Positions 36,987 to 47,157 of a stretch of DNA of 64,000 bases are shown here, piece by piece. The position numbers and the translations under genes were made by a program. The notes below the pieces were generated by a model, which saw only the letters and a program-made list of their open reading frames with translations, made no database searches and was not told the origin of the DNA. The first letter of the stretch is position 1. Every line of letters starts with the position of its first letter. Source of the DNA: Mogibacterium sp. (GTDB lineage: Bacteria; Bacillota; Clostridia; Peptostreptococcales; Anaerovoracaceae); contig JAFRGC010000066.1 of the NCBI GenBank assembly GCA_017434025.1, positions 1 to 64,000 of the forward strand, given 5' to 3'.

Positions 36987-38216
36987 TTACTTCTTGCCTT
37001 CCTTGGCTTCTCTTCTGTTCTCGTAGTCGCTGATGATCATTGCAGCGGAGAGGTCTCCTACTACATTGATTCCGGTACGGCCCATGTCGAAGATCTTATC
37101 AACGCCGGCAACGAGAGCGATACCTTCAACCGGCAGACCTACAGACTGGAGTACCATAGCGAGCATGATCATGCCTGCACCAGGTGTTCCTGCTGTTCCG
37201 ATGGATGCCAGTGTAGCTGTGAGAACGATGGTGATCATCTGTCCCAGTGTCAGCTGGATGCCGAAGCAGCTGGCGATGAAGATCGCGCATACGCCCTGAT
37301 AGATCGCAGTACCATCCATGTTGATGGTAGCTCCGAGCGGAAGTGTGAAGCCTGCAACGTCCTTACGCGCACCCATATCCTCTGCGCATTCCATGGTGAC
37401 CGGAAGGGTTCCGATCGAGGATGTGCTGGAGAATGCGAACAGGAATGCAGGGAATGCACCCTTGAGGAACTCTACCGGGCTCATGTGACCAAGTGTCTTG
37501 ACAGCCACCGAGTATGTGAACAGTGCATGTACCGCGTAAGCGATGTATGCTGTCAGGAGTACCATAGCAAGTGATCCGAGAACCTGCGGTCCGTTTACGG
37601 CAACGACTGGTACGATGAGACAGAATACAGCGATCGGAGTGACCTTGATGATTCCTCTCATGATGACCATGAATACTTCATAAGCACTGTCGATCCATTC
37701 TTTGAATGGCAGACCCTTGTCGCCGGCAATGATGATACCGAATCCGACGAAGAGTGCGATCACGATGACCTGCAGCATAGTGCTGTCTACCATAGGCTGG
37801 AACAGGTTCGACGGGAAGATGTTGACGATCGTATCCATGAACTTGGTAGGCTCAGCAGCTTCATATGTCAGATCAGATGTCTCGAGTACCTGGTAAGATC
37901 CCTTGAAGATGTTCGCGAAGATCAGGCCGATAACGATAGCGAATGCTGTTGTGCAGAAATAGTAGATGATGGTACGAAGACCGATGGTTCCGACTTTCTT
38001 GACATCGGAGAGTGAAACGACACCCTGGATGATCGATGTGAGTACGATCGGAACTACGATGAATTTGAGCAGGTTAAGGAAGATCGTTCCGAATGGCTTG
38101 ATGTATGCTGTCGTGAAGTCAGCAAGGCCAAGTGCCAGGAAGATCAGACCTGCAACAATACCCAGACCTAGAGCAATAAAGATCTGAAGCGGCAGTGAAT
38201 TTTTGATTTTCTCCAT
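36987..38216 (-). CDS. Dicarboxylate/amino acid:cation symporter (DAACS family)
   Basis: A 409-residue membrane protein with the glutamate-transporter layout: eight hydrophobic helices, the serine-rich reentrant loop AFSSTSSIGTLPVT, the TM7 motif NMDGTAIYQG and the second loop GIPGAG-like IGTAGTPGAGMIML. The aspartate/glutamate-binding Asp/Arg region in TM8 is partly changed (VAGVDKIFDMGRTGINV). It imports acidic amino acids or C4 dicarboxylates with Na+ or H+. It is downstream of aspartate racemase and an aminotransferase, so aspartate is the likely substrate (inference). Confidence 0.9.
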   Translation of the reverse strand: MEKIKNSLPLQIFIALGLGIVAGLIFLALGLADFTTAYIKPFGTIFLNLLKFIVVPIVLTSIIQGVVSLSDVKKVGTIGLRTIIYYFCTTAFAIVIGLIFANIFKGSYQVLETSDLTYEAAEPTKFMDTIVNIFPSNLFQPMVDSTMLQVIVIALFVGFGIIIAGDKGLPFKEWIDSAYEVFMVIMRGIIKVTPIAVFCLIVPVVAVNGPQVLGSLAMVLLTAYIAYAVHALFTYSVAVKTLGHMSPVEFLKGAFPAFLFAFSSTSSIGTLPVTMECAEDMGARKDVAGFTLPLGATINMDGTAIYQGVCAIFIASCFGIQLTLGQMITIVLTATLASIGTAGTPGAGMIMLAMVLQSVGLPVEGIALVAGVDKIFDMGRTGINVVGDLSAAMIISDYENRREAKEGKK

Positions 38217-38320
38217 ACTTAATACCTCTCTTAAATACCTCTAAAATACCTATAAACTACCTCTATAAACCTCTATAATTTCTATAAATCTCTAGTAAAC
38301 CTCAATACCTCCTCCGTGCC
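38217..38320. repeat. Short AGAGGTATTT-type repeats before the symporter gene
   Basis: On the minus strand about six degenerate copies of TATAGAGGTTT / AGAGGTATTT precede the start codon. Each carries a Shine-Dalgarno-like AGAGG, the last being the actual ribosome site. Confidence 0.6.
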
Positions 38321-38360
38321 TGCGGGAACGGCTCCGAGTGACACATCCGCATGCGATGCC

Positions 38361-38401
38361 TAAAGTGCCGGATAGAGAGCCGTCCTCTATCCGGCACTTT
38401 A
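38361..38401. terminator. Long hairpin after the aspartate racemase gene
   Basis: Seventeen-base arms TAAAGTGCCGGATAGAG and CTCTATCCGGCACTTTA pair perfectly around a seven-base loop. The T-run is short, but position nine bases after the racemase stop fits a terminator. Confidence 0.75.
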
Positions 38402-38409
38402 TTAACTTG

Positions 38410-39132
38410 TCAATAGCGAGTTCCCGGCTTGACTTCGGCTCCTGCCTCTCTGACGGCGGCTGCTGCCAGGATGCCTGTCGCATCCGCAACATTCTCTCCG
38501 TTAAAGCCCATGATGCTGAAAGCCAGCGGAAGCTCGGTGCAGGCCAGAAGGAGCTGCTGCGCGCCTCTGGCCTCAAGAGATTCGATCAGTGACTTCATTT
38601 CTTCGTATGGCAATGCTTCAGGATCTGTGATGCCTTTCTTGATATAGTCATAGATGACCGACATCACCAGACGCTGCTGCTCAGCGGTAGGATAGATCAC
38701 CTCTATATCATAGTCGCCAAGCGCCTTCCCGTAGATCCCGCTTTGCACGACACCGTCGGTGCCGAGCACGGCGACTTTATCCACTCCGGCTTTGCTGAGA
38801 AACTTTGCTGATTCCTCAAGCATGCTCACGAGCGGGATACCTATCTCCTTCTGGATATACGGCCGGAAGTAATGCGCTGTATTGCAGGGCATGATCAGGA
38901 AATCTGCTCCGCCGGCCTCGAGCCGCCTGGCGCTGCGGAGCATCTCCGGCAGCGGGCTCTCTCCGCCATGCAGTATGGCTGCGGTCCTGTCTGTGATCCT
39001 TGTATTCAAGTCTACCAGCATAGGAATGTGATCCTGATCGCAGCTCGCTTCGGTCATGCTGATGATCTTGTCCATCAGATCGACAGTCGCTGCCGGTCCC
39101 ATACCGCCTATGATGCCAATAGTCTTAAGCAT
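38410..39132 (-). CDS. Aspartate racemase
   Basis: A 240-residue protein with IGGMGPAATVDLM at the N-terminus, catalytic cysteines in IMPCNTAHY (about residue 82) and LLACTELP (about 194). It interconverts L- and D-aspartate without PLP. ATG at 39132 has TAGGAGAGG upstream; the frame before it lies in the preceding gene's stop. Placed between an aminotransferase and an acidic-amino-acid transporter in an aspartate-use gene string. Confidence 0.9.
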   Translation of the reverse strand: MLKTIGIIGGMGPAATVDLMDKIISMTEASCDQDHIPMLVDLNTRITDRTAAILHGGESPLPEMLRSARRLEAGGADFLIMPCNTAHYFRPYIQKEIGIPLVSMLEESAKFLSKAGVDKVAVLGTDGVVQSGIYGKALGDYDIEVIYPTAEQQRLVMSVIYDYIKKGITDPEALPYEEMKSLIESLEARGAQQLLLACTELPLAFSIMGFNGENVADATGILAAAAVREAGAEVKPGTRY

Positions 39133-39143
39133 TGTGACCTCTC

Positions 39144-40364
39144 CTACTTCCTGATCAGTGCAGCGATAGCCTCTGCACACTTCACGCACTTCTCCTTGGA
39201 GATCGATGCGATGGATACTCTGATGCCCTTAGGCAGAGCCAGAGCGAAAATGTCCTGTGCCTCGAGTGCAGCTCCTACTGCAGCCGGATCGTCACAGCCT
39301 ACCGTTACGAAGAATCCCGCGCTGAACGGCACACACTTGACGCCGTTGTCATTGAGGGTCTTCTCGAACACTCTGCCTCTCTCGAGCAGCATGTCACGGT
39401 ATCCTCTTCTCTCTTCGTCTACCTTGGCGAGCAGTTCAGGATCGCTGTAGATCTTGCCCATCAGGACCTGTGCGGAACGGTTGCAGTTCGACCATGTCGA
39501 ACGGGCAAAATACTCGGAAGCGCGCTTGAACTCAACTGCAGTCTGCTCGTCCTTCGTTACGAGAACGATAGCGCCGCAGCGCATTCCGTAAGCAGTCAGA
39601 GTCTTGGAAGCACTGTATCCGTAGATCGTGATAACGTGATCGCCGAGCGCTTCAAACTTAGGCATGAACGCTCTGACCTCGTCTTCCTCACCTGCATAGT
39701 CGATATATGCTACGTCCAGGAAGAGTACGACATTGCATGGTGCATTGTTGACGATCCTGACAACATTGTCCCAGTCCTCAAGCGACAGTGAGTAGCCTGT
39801 AGGGTTGTGTGCAGGGCTGTTGATCATCAGGACGATCTGATCCTGTTCCTTCGCAAGCTCATTAAGCTGCTCTTCGAGATCCGCGCTGTCGAACTTACCC
39901 TCTTCATCGAAGAATCTGAAGGTCTTGAGCTTGCGGCCCTGCTGGCTGCAGATGTTCCTGTAGTTCGCCCAGCACCAGTCGTGTGTCAGTACCGCATCAC
40001 CGACATTGGTGTAGTTAGCTACGACACTGGAGATACTTCCGGTACCACCCGGCGTAACGCTGACTTCAATGAATCCTTCCGGAACGAATTTGCCGAACAG
40101 TGCCTTCTTGACAGCCTCTCTGAAAGCAGGTGTGCCTGAGATCGGCGCGTATTCCGCATAGTCGACCGGTCCGAGAGTCTTGATAGCATCTACAACGGAT
40201 GACATTACGACCAGGTCGCCGTTGTCATCGAGCAGAGCTCCGATAACGGCGTTGATAACTTTGTCCTTACCCTTCTCAGCAGTCGCTGCCTTGGCGCGTC
40301 CGTTGAGTGCAAATACTTTGTCAGCAACAGGAATCGTCCTGTTGTTTTCTTTAAGGAATCCCAT
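39144..40364 (-). CDS. PLP-dependent class I/II aminotransferase
   Basis: A 406-residue protein with NSPAHNPTGYSL, DVAYIDYAG and the PLP lysine in YGYSASKTLTAYGMRCG. Sequence style is close to aromatic/aspartate aminotransferases. Given neighbours (aspartate racemase, oxaloacetate decarboxylase alpha, Na+ pump) it likely converts aspartate to oxaloacetate (inference). Confidence 0.9.
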   Translation of the reverse strand: MGFLKENNRTIPVADKVFALNGRAKAATAEKGKDKVINAVIGALLDDNGDLVVMSSVVDAIKTLGPVDYAEYAPISGTPAFREAVKKALFGKFVPEGFIEVSVTPGGTGSISSVVANYTNVGDAVLTHDWCWANYRNICSQQGRKLKTFRFFDEEGKFDSADLEEQLNELAKEQDQIVLMINSPAHNPTGYSLSLEDWDNVVRIVNNAPCNVVLFLDVAYIDYAGEEDEVRAFMPKFEALGDHVITIYGYSASKTLTAYGMRCGAIVLVTKDEQTAVEFKRASEYFARSTWSNCNRSAQVLMGKIYSDPELLAKVDEERRGYRDMLLERGRVFEKTLNDNGVKCVPFSAGFFVTVGCDDPAAVGAALEAQDIFALALPKGIRVSIASISKEKCVKCAEAIAALIRK

Positions 40365-40390
40365 GAGAGTGTACCTCCTTCTCTGTCAGG

Positions 40391-41791
40391 CTATACCGGA
40401 TAGGCTTTGTTCTTGGTGTCGATCGCATTCGGATCCATTTTGGCCTTCCTGGCTGCTCTCTTCTTGAAGAAGTCCATAGCGACATTCGCGAAGAGTGCGT
40501 ATGTCAGAACGTCTTCATCCTGTTCCTTGTAGTCCCCTACCTCTTCCTCAAGCTTCTTGAGTTCCGGCTCGAGCAGGTCTGCCGGACGGCATGTGATCCT
40601 CTCGCTCTGATCGATCTTAGCGAGAACTTCAGGGTTCATCGGCATTGGTGTAGCGCCGTATTTGCCCTTGAGGATCTGCTGGGTCTCTTTGGAGAGAACT
40701 TTGTATCTCTCGCCCATCAGGACGTTGAGTACAGCCTGTGTTCCTACGATCTGTGAGGACGGTGTTACCAGCGGTGGCATGCCGAGGTCGTCTCTTACGC
40801 GAGGAACTTCCTGCAGTACTTCGAGGTACTTATCCTCAGCGTTCTGATCCTTGAGCTGGGATACCAGGTTGGAAAGCATTCCGCCAGGTACCTGATAGAT
40901 CAGGGTCTTGATATCTGTGCCGAGAACCTTGGTGTTCATGAGTCCGCTCTTGAGATCCTTATCTCTGATCTTCTGGAAGTGAGCAGCGATCTTCTCCAGC
41001 TTGGCGATATCCAGGCCTGTGTCGTACTCAGTTCCCTTGAAGGTCTCTACCATTACCTCTGTAGATGGCTGGCTGGTGCCGCCTGAGAATGGCGAGATCG
41101 CTGTGTCGATGATATCTACGCCTGCCAGTGTAGCGCAGTAATATGTGATCGGCGCTACGCCGCTGGTGCAGTGTGTGTGCAGCTGGATAGGAATATCCAC
41201 GTTAGCCTTGAGCATGGATATCATCTCTGTTGCTGCGGTCGGTAGCATGAGGCCGGCCATGTCCTTGATGCAGATCGAGTCAGCGCCGAGTTCCTGGATG
41301 CGCAGCGCGCGGTCTTTCCAGTACTCCGGTGTGTACGGCTCGCCGATCGTGTAGGACATCGCTACCTGAGCATGTGCACCGTACTGTTTGGTCGCTCTGA
41401 CTGCTGTCTCTACGTTACGCAGGTCGTTCAGAGCGTCGAAAATTCTGATGTTGTCGATACCGTTGTCGATGGACTTCTTGACAAAGTAATCGACTACGTC
41501 ATCCGAATAGTGCCTGTATCCGAGAAGGTTCTGGCCTCTGAGCAGCATCTGGAGCTTGGTGTTAGGCATTGCTGCACGGAGCTTCCTGAGTCTGTCCCAC
41601 GGATCCTCATCGAGGAATCTGATGCAGGAGTCGAATGTAGCTCCGCCCCAGCACTCGATCGCTTCATATCCGACACTGTCCATCAGCGCCAGAGCTGGCT
41701 CCATGTCCTCGAACGGCATTCTTGTCGCGATCAGAGACTGCTGTCCGTCTCTGATGCAGGTTTCCATGATTTTGAGTCTCTTTTTTTCCAT
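40391..41791 (-). CDS. oadA: Oxaloacetate decarboxylase alpha / transcarboxylase 5S-type subunit without biotin domain
   Basis: A 466-residue protein with the pyruvate-carboxyltransferase barrel: METCIRDGQQSLIATR, catalytic lysine in CIKDMAG, metal ligands in LHTHCTSG, and a C-terminal conserved region (GTQAVLNVLMGERYK). It transfers CO2 from oxaloacetate to carrier biotin, giving pyruvate. Classical OadA ends in its own biotinyl domain; this one stops before it, and a separate biotin carrier (42986-43345) lies upstream. Confidence 0.92.
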   Translation of the reverse strand: MEKKRLKIMETCIRDGQQSLIATRMPFEDMEPALALMDSVGYEAIECWGGATFDSCIRFLDEDPWDRLRKLRAAMPNTKLQMLLRGQNLLGYRHYSDDVVDYFVKKSIDNGIDNIRIFDALNDLRNVETAVRATKQYGAHAQVAMSYTIGEPYTPEYWKDRALRIQELGADSICIKDMAGLMLPTAATEMISMLKANVDIPIQLHTHCTSGVAPITYYCATLAGVDIIDTAISPFSGGTSQPSTEVMVETFKGTEYDTGLDIAKLEKIAAHFQKIRDKDLKSGLMNTKVLGTDIKTLIYQVPGGMLSNLVSQLKDQNAEDKYLEVLQEVPRVRDDLGMPPLVTPSSQIVGTQAVLNVLMGERYKVLSKETQQILKGKYGATPMPMNPEVLAKIDQSERITCRPADLLEPELKKLEEEVGDYKEQDEDVLTYALFANVAMDFFKKRAARKAKMDPNAIDTKNKAYPV

Positions 41792-41854
41792 GTTCTGTAT
41801 TCCTCCATTGAACGAGGTCTCATCACGTATGATGTGAAATCTATACTGTAGAAA

Positions 41855-42970
41855 CTATACACCGAATATCGCCATGAATACTCCGGCTGCTACGGCTGTA
41901 CCGATAACTCCCGCTACGTTCGGACCCATCGCGTGCATGAGCAGGAAGTTTGTCGGATCTGCTTCAGCGCCGACCTTCTGCGAAACTCTTGCAGCCATAG
42001 GTACTGCGGATACTCCGGCAGAACCGATGAGCGGATTGATCTTGCCGCCTGAAAGTTTGCACATGAGCTTGCCGAACAGGACTCCGGCAGCGGTACCGAA
42101 TGCAAATGCTACCAGACCGAGGATAACGATCTTGATCGTTGTCCATTTGAGGAATGCTTCAGCGCTTGTCGTAGCTCCTACGGAAGTTCCGAGGAAGATT
42201 ACTACGATGTACATCATAGCGTTGGAAGCGGTTTCCTGCAGCTGACGTACAACACCGCTCTCACGGAACAGGTTGCCCAGCATCAGCATTCCGACCAGCG
42301 GAGCTGTTGACGGAAGAAGTGTACATACGACGATTGTTACGATGATCGGGAACAGGATCCTCTCTCTCTTGGAAACGGAACGGAGCTGCTCCATCTTGAT
42401 CTTTCTCTCTGCTTCTGTTGTAAGAGCCTTCATGATAGGCGGCTGAATGATCGGTACCAGCGCCATGTATGAGTACGCTGCTACGGCGATCGGGCCCATG
42501 AGTTCTCTCTGTCCGAGCTTCATAGCGAGGAAGATGGAAGTCGGTCCGTCAGCTCCTCCTATGATACTTACGGCAGCAGCCTGTGCTTCAGTGAAGCCCA
42601 TGGCCATCGCCATGAAGAACGCTCCGAATACTCCGAACTGAGCAGCCGCGCCGAGTACGAAACTCTTAGGGTTGGCGATCAGCGGTCCGAAGTCTGTAAG
42701 TGCTCCGACGCCCATGAATATCAGCGACGGCAGGATGGTCCACTCATCCAGCATGAAGAAGTAGTGCAGAAGACCGCCATCTTCCATGATTGGTGGATAG
42801 AGGTTGACCAGCAGCATACCGAAGGATATAGGCAGGAGCAGTAATGGCTCATACTCTTTGACTATCGCCAGATACAACAGGACAAGGGCAACAACGACCA
42901 TGATGACGTTGCCGAATGTCAGGTTGAAAAAGGCGGTCTGGTGAGCCAGATTAACTAACGTATCACCCAT
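41855..42970 (-). CDS. Na+-translocating decarboxylase beta subunit
   Basis: A 371-residue membrane protein with about ten helices and the conserved [14 protein letters not shown] motif of the OadB/GcdB/MmdB family, plus [16 protein letters not shown] near the C-terminus. It decarboxylates carboxybiotin and exports Na+. The biotin carrier gene is 15 bp upstream. Confidence 0.95.
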   Translation of the reverse strand: MGDTLVNLAHQTAFFNLTFGNVIMVVVALVLLYLAIVKEYEPLLLLPISFGMLLVNLYPPIMEDGGLLHYFFMLDEWTILPSLIFMGVGALTDFGPLIANPKSFVLGAAAQFGVFGAFFMAMAMGFTEAQAAAVSIIGGADGPTSIFLAMKLGQRELMGPIAVAAYSYMALVPIIQPPIMKALTTEAERKIKMEQLRSVSKRERILFPIIVTIVVCTLLPSTAPLVGMLMLGNLFRESGVVRQLQETASNAMMYIVVIFLGTSVGATTSAEAFLKWTTIKIVILGLVAFAFGTAAGVLFGKLMCKLSGGKINPLIGSAGVSAVPMAARVSQKVGAEADPTNFLLMHAMGPNVAGVIGTAVAAGVFMAIFGV

Positions 42971-42985
42971 ATTAGGCCTCCTATA

Positions 42986-43345
42986 TTATCCGATGTATGC
43001 TACTGCCTGTCCTGCTGTTGTGCTGTCTCCTTCTTTGACAACGATCGAGCTGACTGTGCCGTCCTTAGGAGCGACTACAGGGATCTCCATCTTCATTGCT
43101 TCGAGGATGATAACTGTATCTCCGGACTTGACTGCATCGCCTTCCTTGGCAACTACCTTGAAGACTTTACCGGCAGTACCGCATATTACAGGCTCGCCCT
43201 TACCTGCTGCCTTCTTAGGCGCTGCTGCCTTAGGTGCAGGTGCTGCAGGTGCTGTTGCTGCGAATGTAGGAGCTGTATCGCTGCCGACCTTCTCAACTTC
43301 TACTTCAAATTCTGTTCCGTTTACTCTTACTATATACGTTTCCAT
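42986..43345 (-). CDS. Biotin carboxyl carrier protein of the Na+-pump decarboxylase
   Basis: A 119-residue protein: a charged N-terminus, an Ala/Pro linker (about 25-50) and a biotinyl domain with EAMKMEI (biotinylated Lys). It shuttles CO2 between carboxyltransferase and beta subunit. Its start overlaps the OadG-like gene by 16 bp. Confidence 0.95.
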   Translation of the reverse strand: METYIVRVNGTEFEVEVEKVGSDTAPTFAATAPAAPAPKAAAPKKAAGKGEPVICGTAGKVFKVVAKEGDAVKSGDTVIILEAMKMEIPVVAPKDGTVSSIVVKEGDSTTAGQAVAYIG

Positions 43346-43653
43346 TGTGCCCTCCGTACATTCCTAACTATGTATCCTTCAGTTGCGGCTTCTCCTTGTT
43401 CGTCTGCGATCATCTGATGTATCGCTGCTGTGATCACTGCTACAGTCTCCGGCGTGAAACCGTCAAATGCGTCTTCTGGAGCAGCTTCCGGCTGTGGCGC
43501 TGCTGCCGCGGCTGCCGTTGCAGCTGCCTTCGGTGCGCATAATTTGCCCATCAGCCAGATACAGAAAGCGATGAAGATCAGTATGCAGAATACTGTTCCC
43601 ATACCAAGTACAGTATCGATCGCACCTACTTTCAGTATTTCTCCTATACTCAT
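43330..43653 (-). CDS. OadG-family (delta/gamma) membrane subunit
   Basis: A 107-residue protein with one N-terminal transmembrane helix (about 14-36), an Ala-rich linker and a soluble tail with TVAVITAAIHQM, the typical OadG pattern. It anchors the carboxyltransferase to the beta subunit. Confidence 0.88.
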   Translation of the reverse strand: MSIGEILKVGAIDTVLGMGTVFCILIFIAFCIWLMGKLCAPKAAATAAAAAAPQPEAAPEDAFDGFTPETVAVITAAIHQMIADEQGEAATEGYIVRNVRRAQWKRI

Positions 43654-43661
43654 ATGATCAC

Positions 43662-45008
43662 CTACCTGCTGTTAACGAAGGTCTGCAGTGCGCCAATCAG
43701 GTACTTTCTTGTATCTTCCGGTGCGATGACCTTGTCTGCAAATCCGTGTCTTGCAAGTGCAACAGCGCTGGACTGGTCGTCACGATACTGCTGCTCAAGC
43801 TCTTCTGACCATTTGCCGAAAATGATCTCTGTAGCCTGTCTTGGCTCGACTATGCTGATATCTGCGCCTTCCCACATGAATACGTAGTCAGCACCGAGGC
43901 CCTTGGAATTCAGAAGGCTGAATGCGCTTCCTACCACGCGGCCTGTTACCACGCTGAGCTTAGGAACGGTAGCTGTGATGAGTGCCTTGAGCAGTCTTCC
44001 TGCGGATTCCGGCAGATACTTCTCGTTCTCGGATGTCGTCTGATATCCGTCAGTATCGATCAGTGTCAGTACCGGGATGCCGAATCTGCTGCATACATCC
44101 ACCATTGCAGCGGCTTTGCTGCATCCGTCAGCAGAGAGTCTCTTCTCTCCGTTGACCTTGTTGCACGCTACGCATCCTACTGTCTGTCCTGCAAGTCTGA
44201 TAAAGCCGGTGATCATATCCTGGCCGAAATCAGGCTGTGCTTCCAGAACGTCATTGTTGTCGGAGAGCTCGGCAAGGAGTGCTCTTCCATCACCGATCAT
44301 CGACTCGATGTCCGGGCATACGCGGTTGAGCTCTTCAATGCTTGTCTCAAGGACTTCAGGAGCAAATCCTACTGCCGGCGGCAGAAGTCCGACGAGCTTG
44401 CGGATCTTCTTGGCGATCTCCGGCCATGTGAATGTACCGTCATCAACGGCCTTGACATAAGGATTGTCGCCGATCGCATTTCCTACAACGCTCTGAGGGT
44501 TGACGAAAATGCTGCCCTTGTCCTTCTCAATAAATACGAAATCTGCCTGCTTGGCTGCGATCGACATTCCGCCGCCGCACTGTCCGATGACAGCTACGAT
44601 CTGCGGGATCTTGCCGGATGCTTCCGACTGCCTCTTGTACAGTTTGGCAAACTGATACAGTCCATCCAGGCCTTCCTCGATACGGAACCCTGCACAGTCA
44701 AGAAGTCCGATGATCGGCGCATTCGCCTTCATCGCATGCTCATACAGATCTACGATCTTGCGGCCATGCTGCTCGCCGAATGTTCCGCCCATGACTTCAC
44801 TGTCCTGCGCATAAACAAAGACGAGGTTGCCGTCTATCGTGCCGTAACCGGTGATCACACCGTCGGACTCTGTTACAGCGTCCGGATGGTAGAACTCGGT
44901 ATATCTGGCCGATACACGCTCGCCCACTTCCATGAAGCTACCAGCATCCAGCAGCTGCATTATTTTGCCGGCTGCGGTAGTTCTCTCTTCGCTAGGTTTT
45001 ACCTTCAT
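43662..45008 (-). CDS. Acyl-CoA carboxyltransferase (12S/MmdA-like), short form
   Basis: A 448-residue protein of the crotonase-like carboxyl transferase family: GGTFGEQHGRKI, IGQCGGGMSI in the first half and GRVVGSAFSLLNSKGLGADY in the second. Typical MmdA/PccB proteins have about 510-520 residues; here the N-terminal region is short. With its own pump genes it would decarboxylate an acyl-CoA such as methylmalonyl-CoA, yet an oxaloacetate-type alpha subunit shares the operon. Confidence 0.88.
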   Translation of the reverse strand: MKVKPSEERTTAAGKIMQLLDAGSFMEVGERVSARYTEFYHPDAVTESDGVITGYGTIDGNLVFVYAQDSEVMGGTFGEQHGRKIVDLYEHAMKANAPIIGLLDCAGFRIEEGLDGLYQFAKLYKRQSEASGKIPQIVAVIGQCGGGMSIAAKQADFVFIEKDKGSIFVNPQSVVGNAIGDNPYVKAVDDGTFTWPEIAKKIRKLVGLLPPAVGFAPEVLETSIEELNRVCPDIESMIGDGRALLAELSDNNDVLEAQPDFGQDMITGFIRLAGQTVGCVACNKVNGEKRLSADGCSKAAAMVDVCSRFGIPVLTLIDTDGYQTTSENEKYLPESAGRLLKALITATVPKLSVVTGRVVGSAFSLLNSKGLGADYVFMWEGADISIVEPRQATEIIFGKWSEELEQQYRDDQSSAVALARHGFADKVIAPEDTRKYLIGALQTFVNSR

Positions 45009-45195
45009 CAGTACCTCCTTTTATCAGTAAATGTTTATGATTTACATATACCTATACATCTTCTATTATACCTAATTACTTTGTTACAAAGCAATCAAAC
45101 TGACGTATTAGCGTGTATTTTTGGGACATTTGCGATTGTTTTTTTGACTGGTTGACCGCCGGCCATCATGGCGTGAGGCGATTGGATTTTGGCCG

Positions 45196-45231
45196 CAAAA
45201 AAGAGAGGCAGCTGTCGCCAGCTGCCCCTCT
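45196..45231 (-). terminator. Terminator of pckA
   Basis: AGAGGGGCAGCTG and CAGCTGCCTCT form a strong stem with a GCGA loop, then a run of seven T's on the minus strand, 23 bases past the pckA stop. Confidence 0.92.
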
Positions 45232-45253
45232 GTGAAAGGTCGATTATCAGCGA

Positions 45254-46867
45254 TTAGAGTGCAGGACCTGCAGCAACGAGTGCCTTGCCGGCATCGTTTG
45301 TTGTGTACTTGTCGAAGTTCTTGATGAATCTTCCGGCAAGGTCCTTAGCCTTCTCATCCCATACTGCAGGATCAGCATATGTGTCTCTCGGATCGAGGAT
45401 TCCTGGGTCAACTCCTGGGAGTTCTGTAGGAACTTCGAAGTTGAAGTACGGGATCTTCTTGGTCGGAGCCTTGAGTACATCGCCGTTCAGGATAGCGTCG
45501 ATGATGCCTCTTGTATCCTTGATGGAGATACGCTTGCCTGTTCCGTTCCAGCCTGTGTTGACCAGATAAGCCTTAGCGCCGCTCTTCTCCATTCTCTTGA
45601 CGAGCTCCTCAGCATACTTGGTCGGGTGCAGCTCGAGGAATGCCTGTCCGAAGCAAGCGGAGAATGTAGGTGTAGGCTCGGTGATGCCTCTCTCTGTTCC
45701 TGCCAGCTTAGCTGTGAAACCGCTGAGGAAGTAGTACTGTGTCTGCTCCGGTGTCAGGATCGATACTGGCGGCAGTACTCCGAATGCGTCAGCGGACAGG
45801 AAGATAACATTGTCTGCCTGTGGGCCAGCGGACTTGCCGTTGACCTTCTTAGCGATGTTGGTGATGTGCTCGATCGGATAGGATACACGAGTGTTCTCTG
45901 TGACGCTCTTGTCTGCGAAGTCGATCTTGCCCTCTGCGTCAACTGTTACGTTCTCAAGGAGAGCGTTACGCTTGATAGCATTGTAGATATCAGGCTCGGA
46001 TTCCTTATCGAGGTTGATTACCTTAGCATAGCAGCCGCCCTCGAAGTTGAATACGCCTTCATCGTCCCAGCCGTGCTCGTCATCGCCGATGAGGAGTCTC
46101 TTAGGGTCTGTGGAAAGTGTGGTCTTGCCTGTTCCGGAGAGTCCGAAGAAGATAGCTGTGTTCTTACCTTCCATATCGGTGTTAGCGGAGCAGTGCATGG
46201 AAGCGATGCCCTTGAGTGGCAGATAGTAGTTCATCATTGAGAACATGCCCTTCTTCATCTCGCCGCCATACCATGTATTGATGATGCACTGTTCACGGCT
46301 TGTGATGTTGAATGCTGCGCAGGTCTCGCTGTTGAGGCCGAGTTCCTTATAGTTCTCAACCTTAGCCTTGGAAGCGTTGTAAACAACGAAGTCAGGCTCG
46401 AAGTTCTCAAGCTCTTCGTCTGTAGGAACGATGAACATGTTCTTGACGAAGTGTGCCTGCCATGCAACTTCCATGATGAAACGGATAGCCATACGGGTGT
46501 CTTCGTTAGTTCCGCAGAAAGCGTCAACTACGAACAGTCTCTTGTTGCAGAGCTCTTCGATCGCGAGCTTCTTGATCTCTGCCCATACTTCCTCTGACAT
46601 CGGATGGTTGTCGTTCTTGTAACCCTCTGTGGTCCACCATACAGTGTCCTTGGAGTTCTTGTCCATTACGATGTATTTGTCCTTAGGCGAACGTCCTGTG
46701 TAAATTCCTGTCATGACATTGACAGCGTCAAGCTCTGTGAGCACGCCCTTGTCATATCCTTCAAGTTCAGGCTTCATCTCCTCTTCGAAGAGGAATTCAA
46801 AGGATGGATTGTAAACTAGTTCTGTGGTACCGGTAATACCGTACTTGGTCAGATCAACTTTCGCCAT
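45254..46867 (-). CDS. pckA: Phosphoenolpyruvate carboxykinase (ATP)
   Basis: A 537-residue protein with [13 protein letters not shown] (P-loop), WYGGEMKKG, the kinase-2 region [13 protein letters not shown] and [11 protein letters not shown]-dependent PEPCK. It interconverts oxaloacetate and PEP with ATP; in fermenting anaerobes it may run either way. Neighbouring oxaloacetate-producing and -consuming genes fit. Full length. Confidence 0.97.
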   Translation of the reverse strand: MAKVDLTKYGITGTTELVYNPSFEFLFEEEMKPELEGYDKGVLTELDAVNVMTGIYTGRSPKDKYIVMDKNSKDTVWWTTEGYKNDNHPMSEEVWAEIKKLAIEELCNKRLFVVDAFCGTNEDTRMAIRFIMEVAWQAHFVKNMFIVPTDEELENFEPDFVVYNASKAKVENYKELGLNSETCAAFNITSREQCIINTWYGGEMKKGMFSMMNYYLPLKGIASMHCSANTDMEGKNTAIFFGLSGTGKTTLSTDPKRLLIGDDEHGWDDEGVFNFEGGCYAKVINLDKESEPDIYNAIKRNALLENVTVDAEGKIDFADKSVTENTRVSYPIEHITNIAKKVNGKSAGPQADNVIFLSADAFGVLPPVSILTPEQTQYYFLSGFTAKLAGTERGITEPTPTFSACFGQAFLELHPTKYAEELVKRMEKSGAKAYLVNTGWNGTGKRISIKDTRGIIDAILNGDVLKAPTKKIPYFNFEVPTELPGVDPGILDPRDTYADPAVWDEKAKDLAGRFIKNFDKYTTNDAGKALVAAGPAL

Positions 46868-47157
46868 TATATGCCTCCTATTTCGTTTATATAATGAATA
46901 ATTATGATTATCTGATTCTGAGGTTCTCTCAAGTCCCCATTTGAAGTAATTATAATATGCGGGCTCTTATTGTATCAACTTGTATTTCTGCCGCAGCCCA
47001 TGCCTGCCGGAACCCTGCGATATGTATAATAAGAATTATCAATAATCGTCATTAAGAATCGGCAGTTATCCACATTAAGAATCGGCCAGCATCACTGAGA
47101 ATCGGCAGTTATCATCGCTGCTGACTGCTGGGATCGGCCGCATGAAGGAGGTTTCGC
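46868..47157. other. Intergenic region between pckA and ansA
   Basis: Divergent promoters must lie here. From 47050 to 47115 there are three copies of AGAATCGGC(C)AG with TTATC, a short direct repeat that could be a regulator site or slippage product. Confidence 0.45.
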
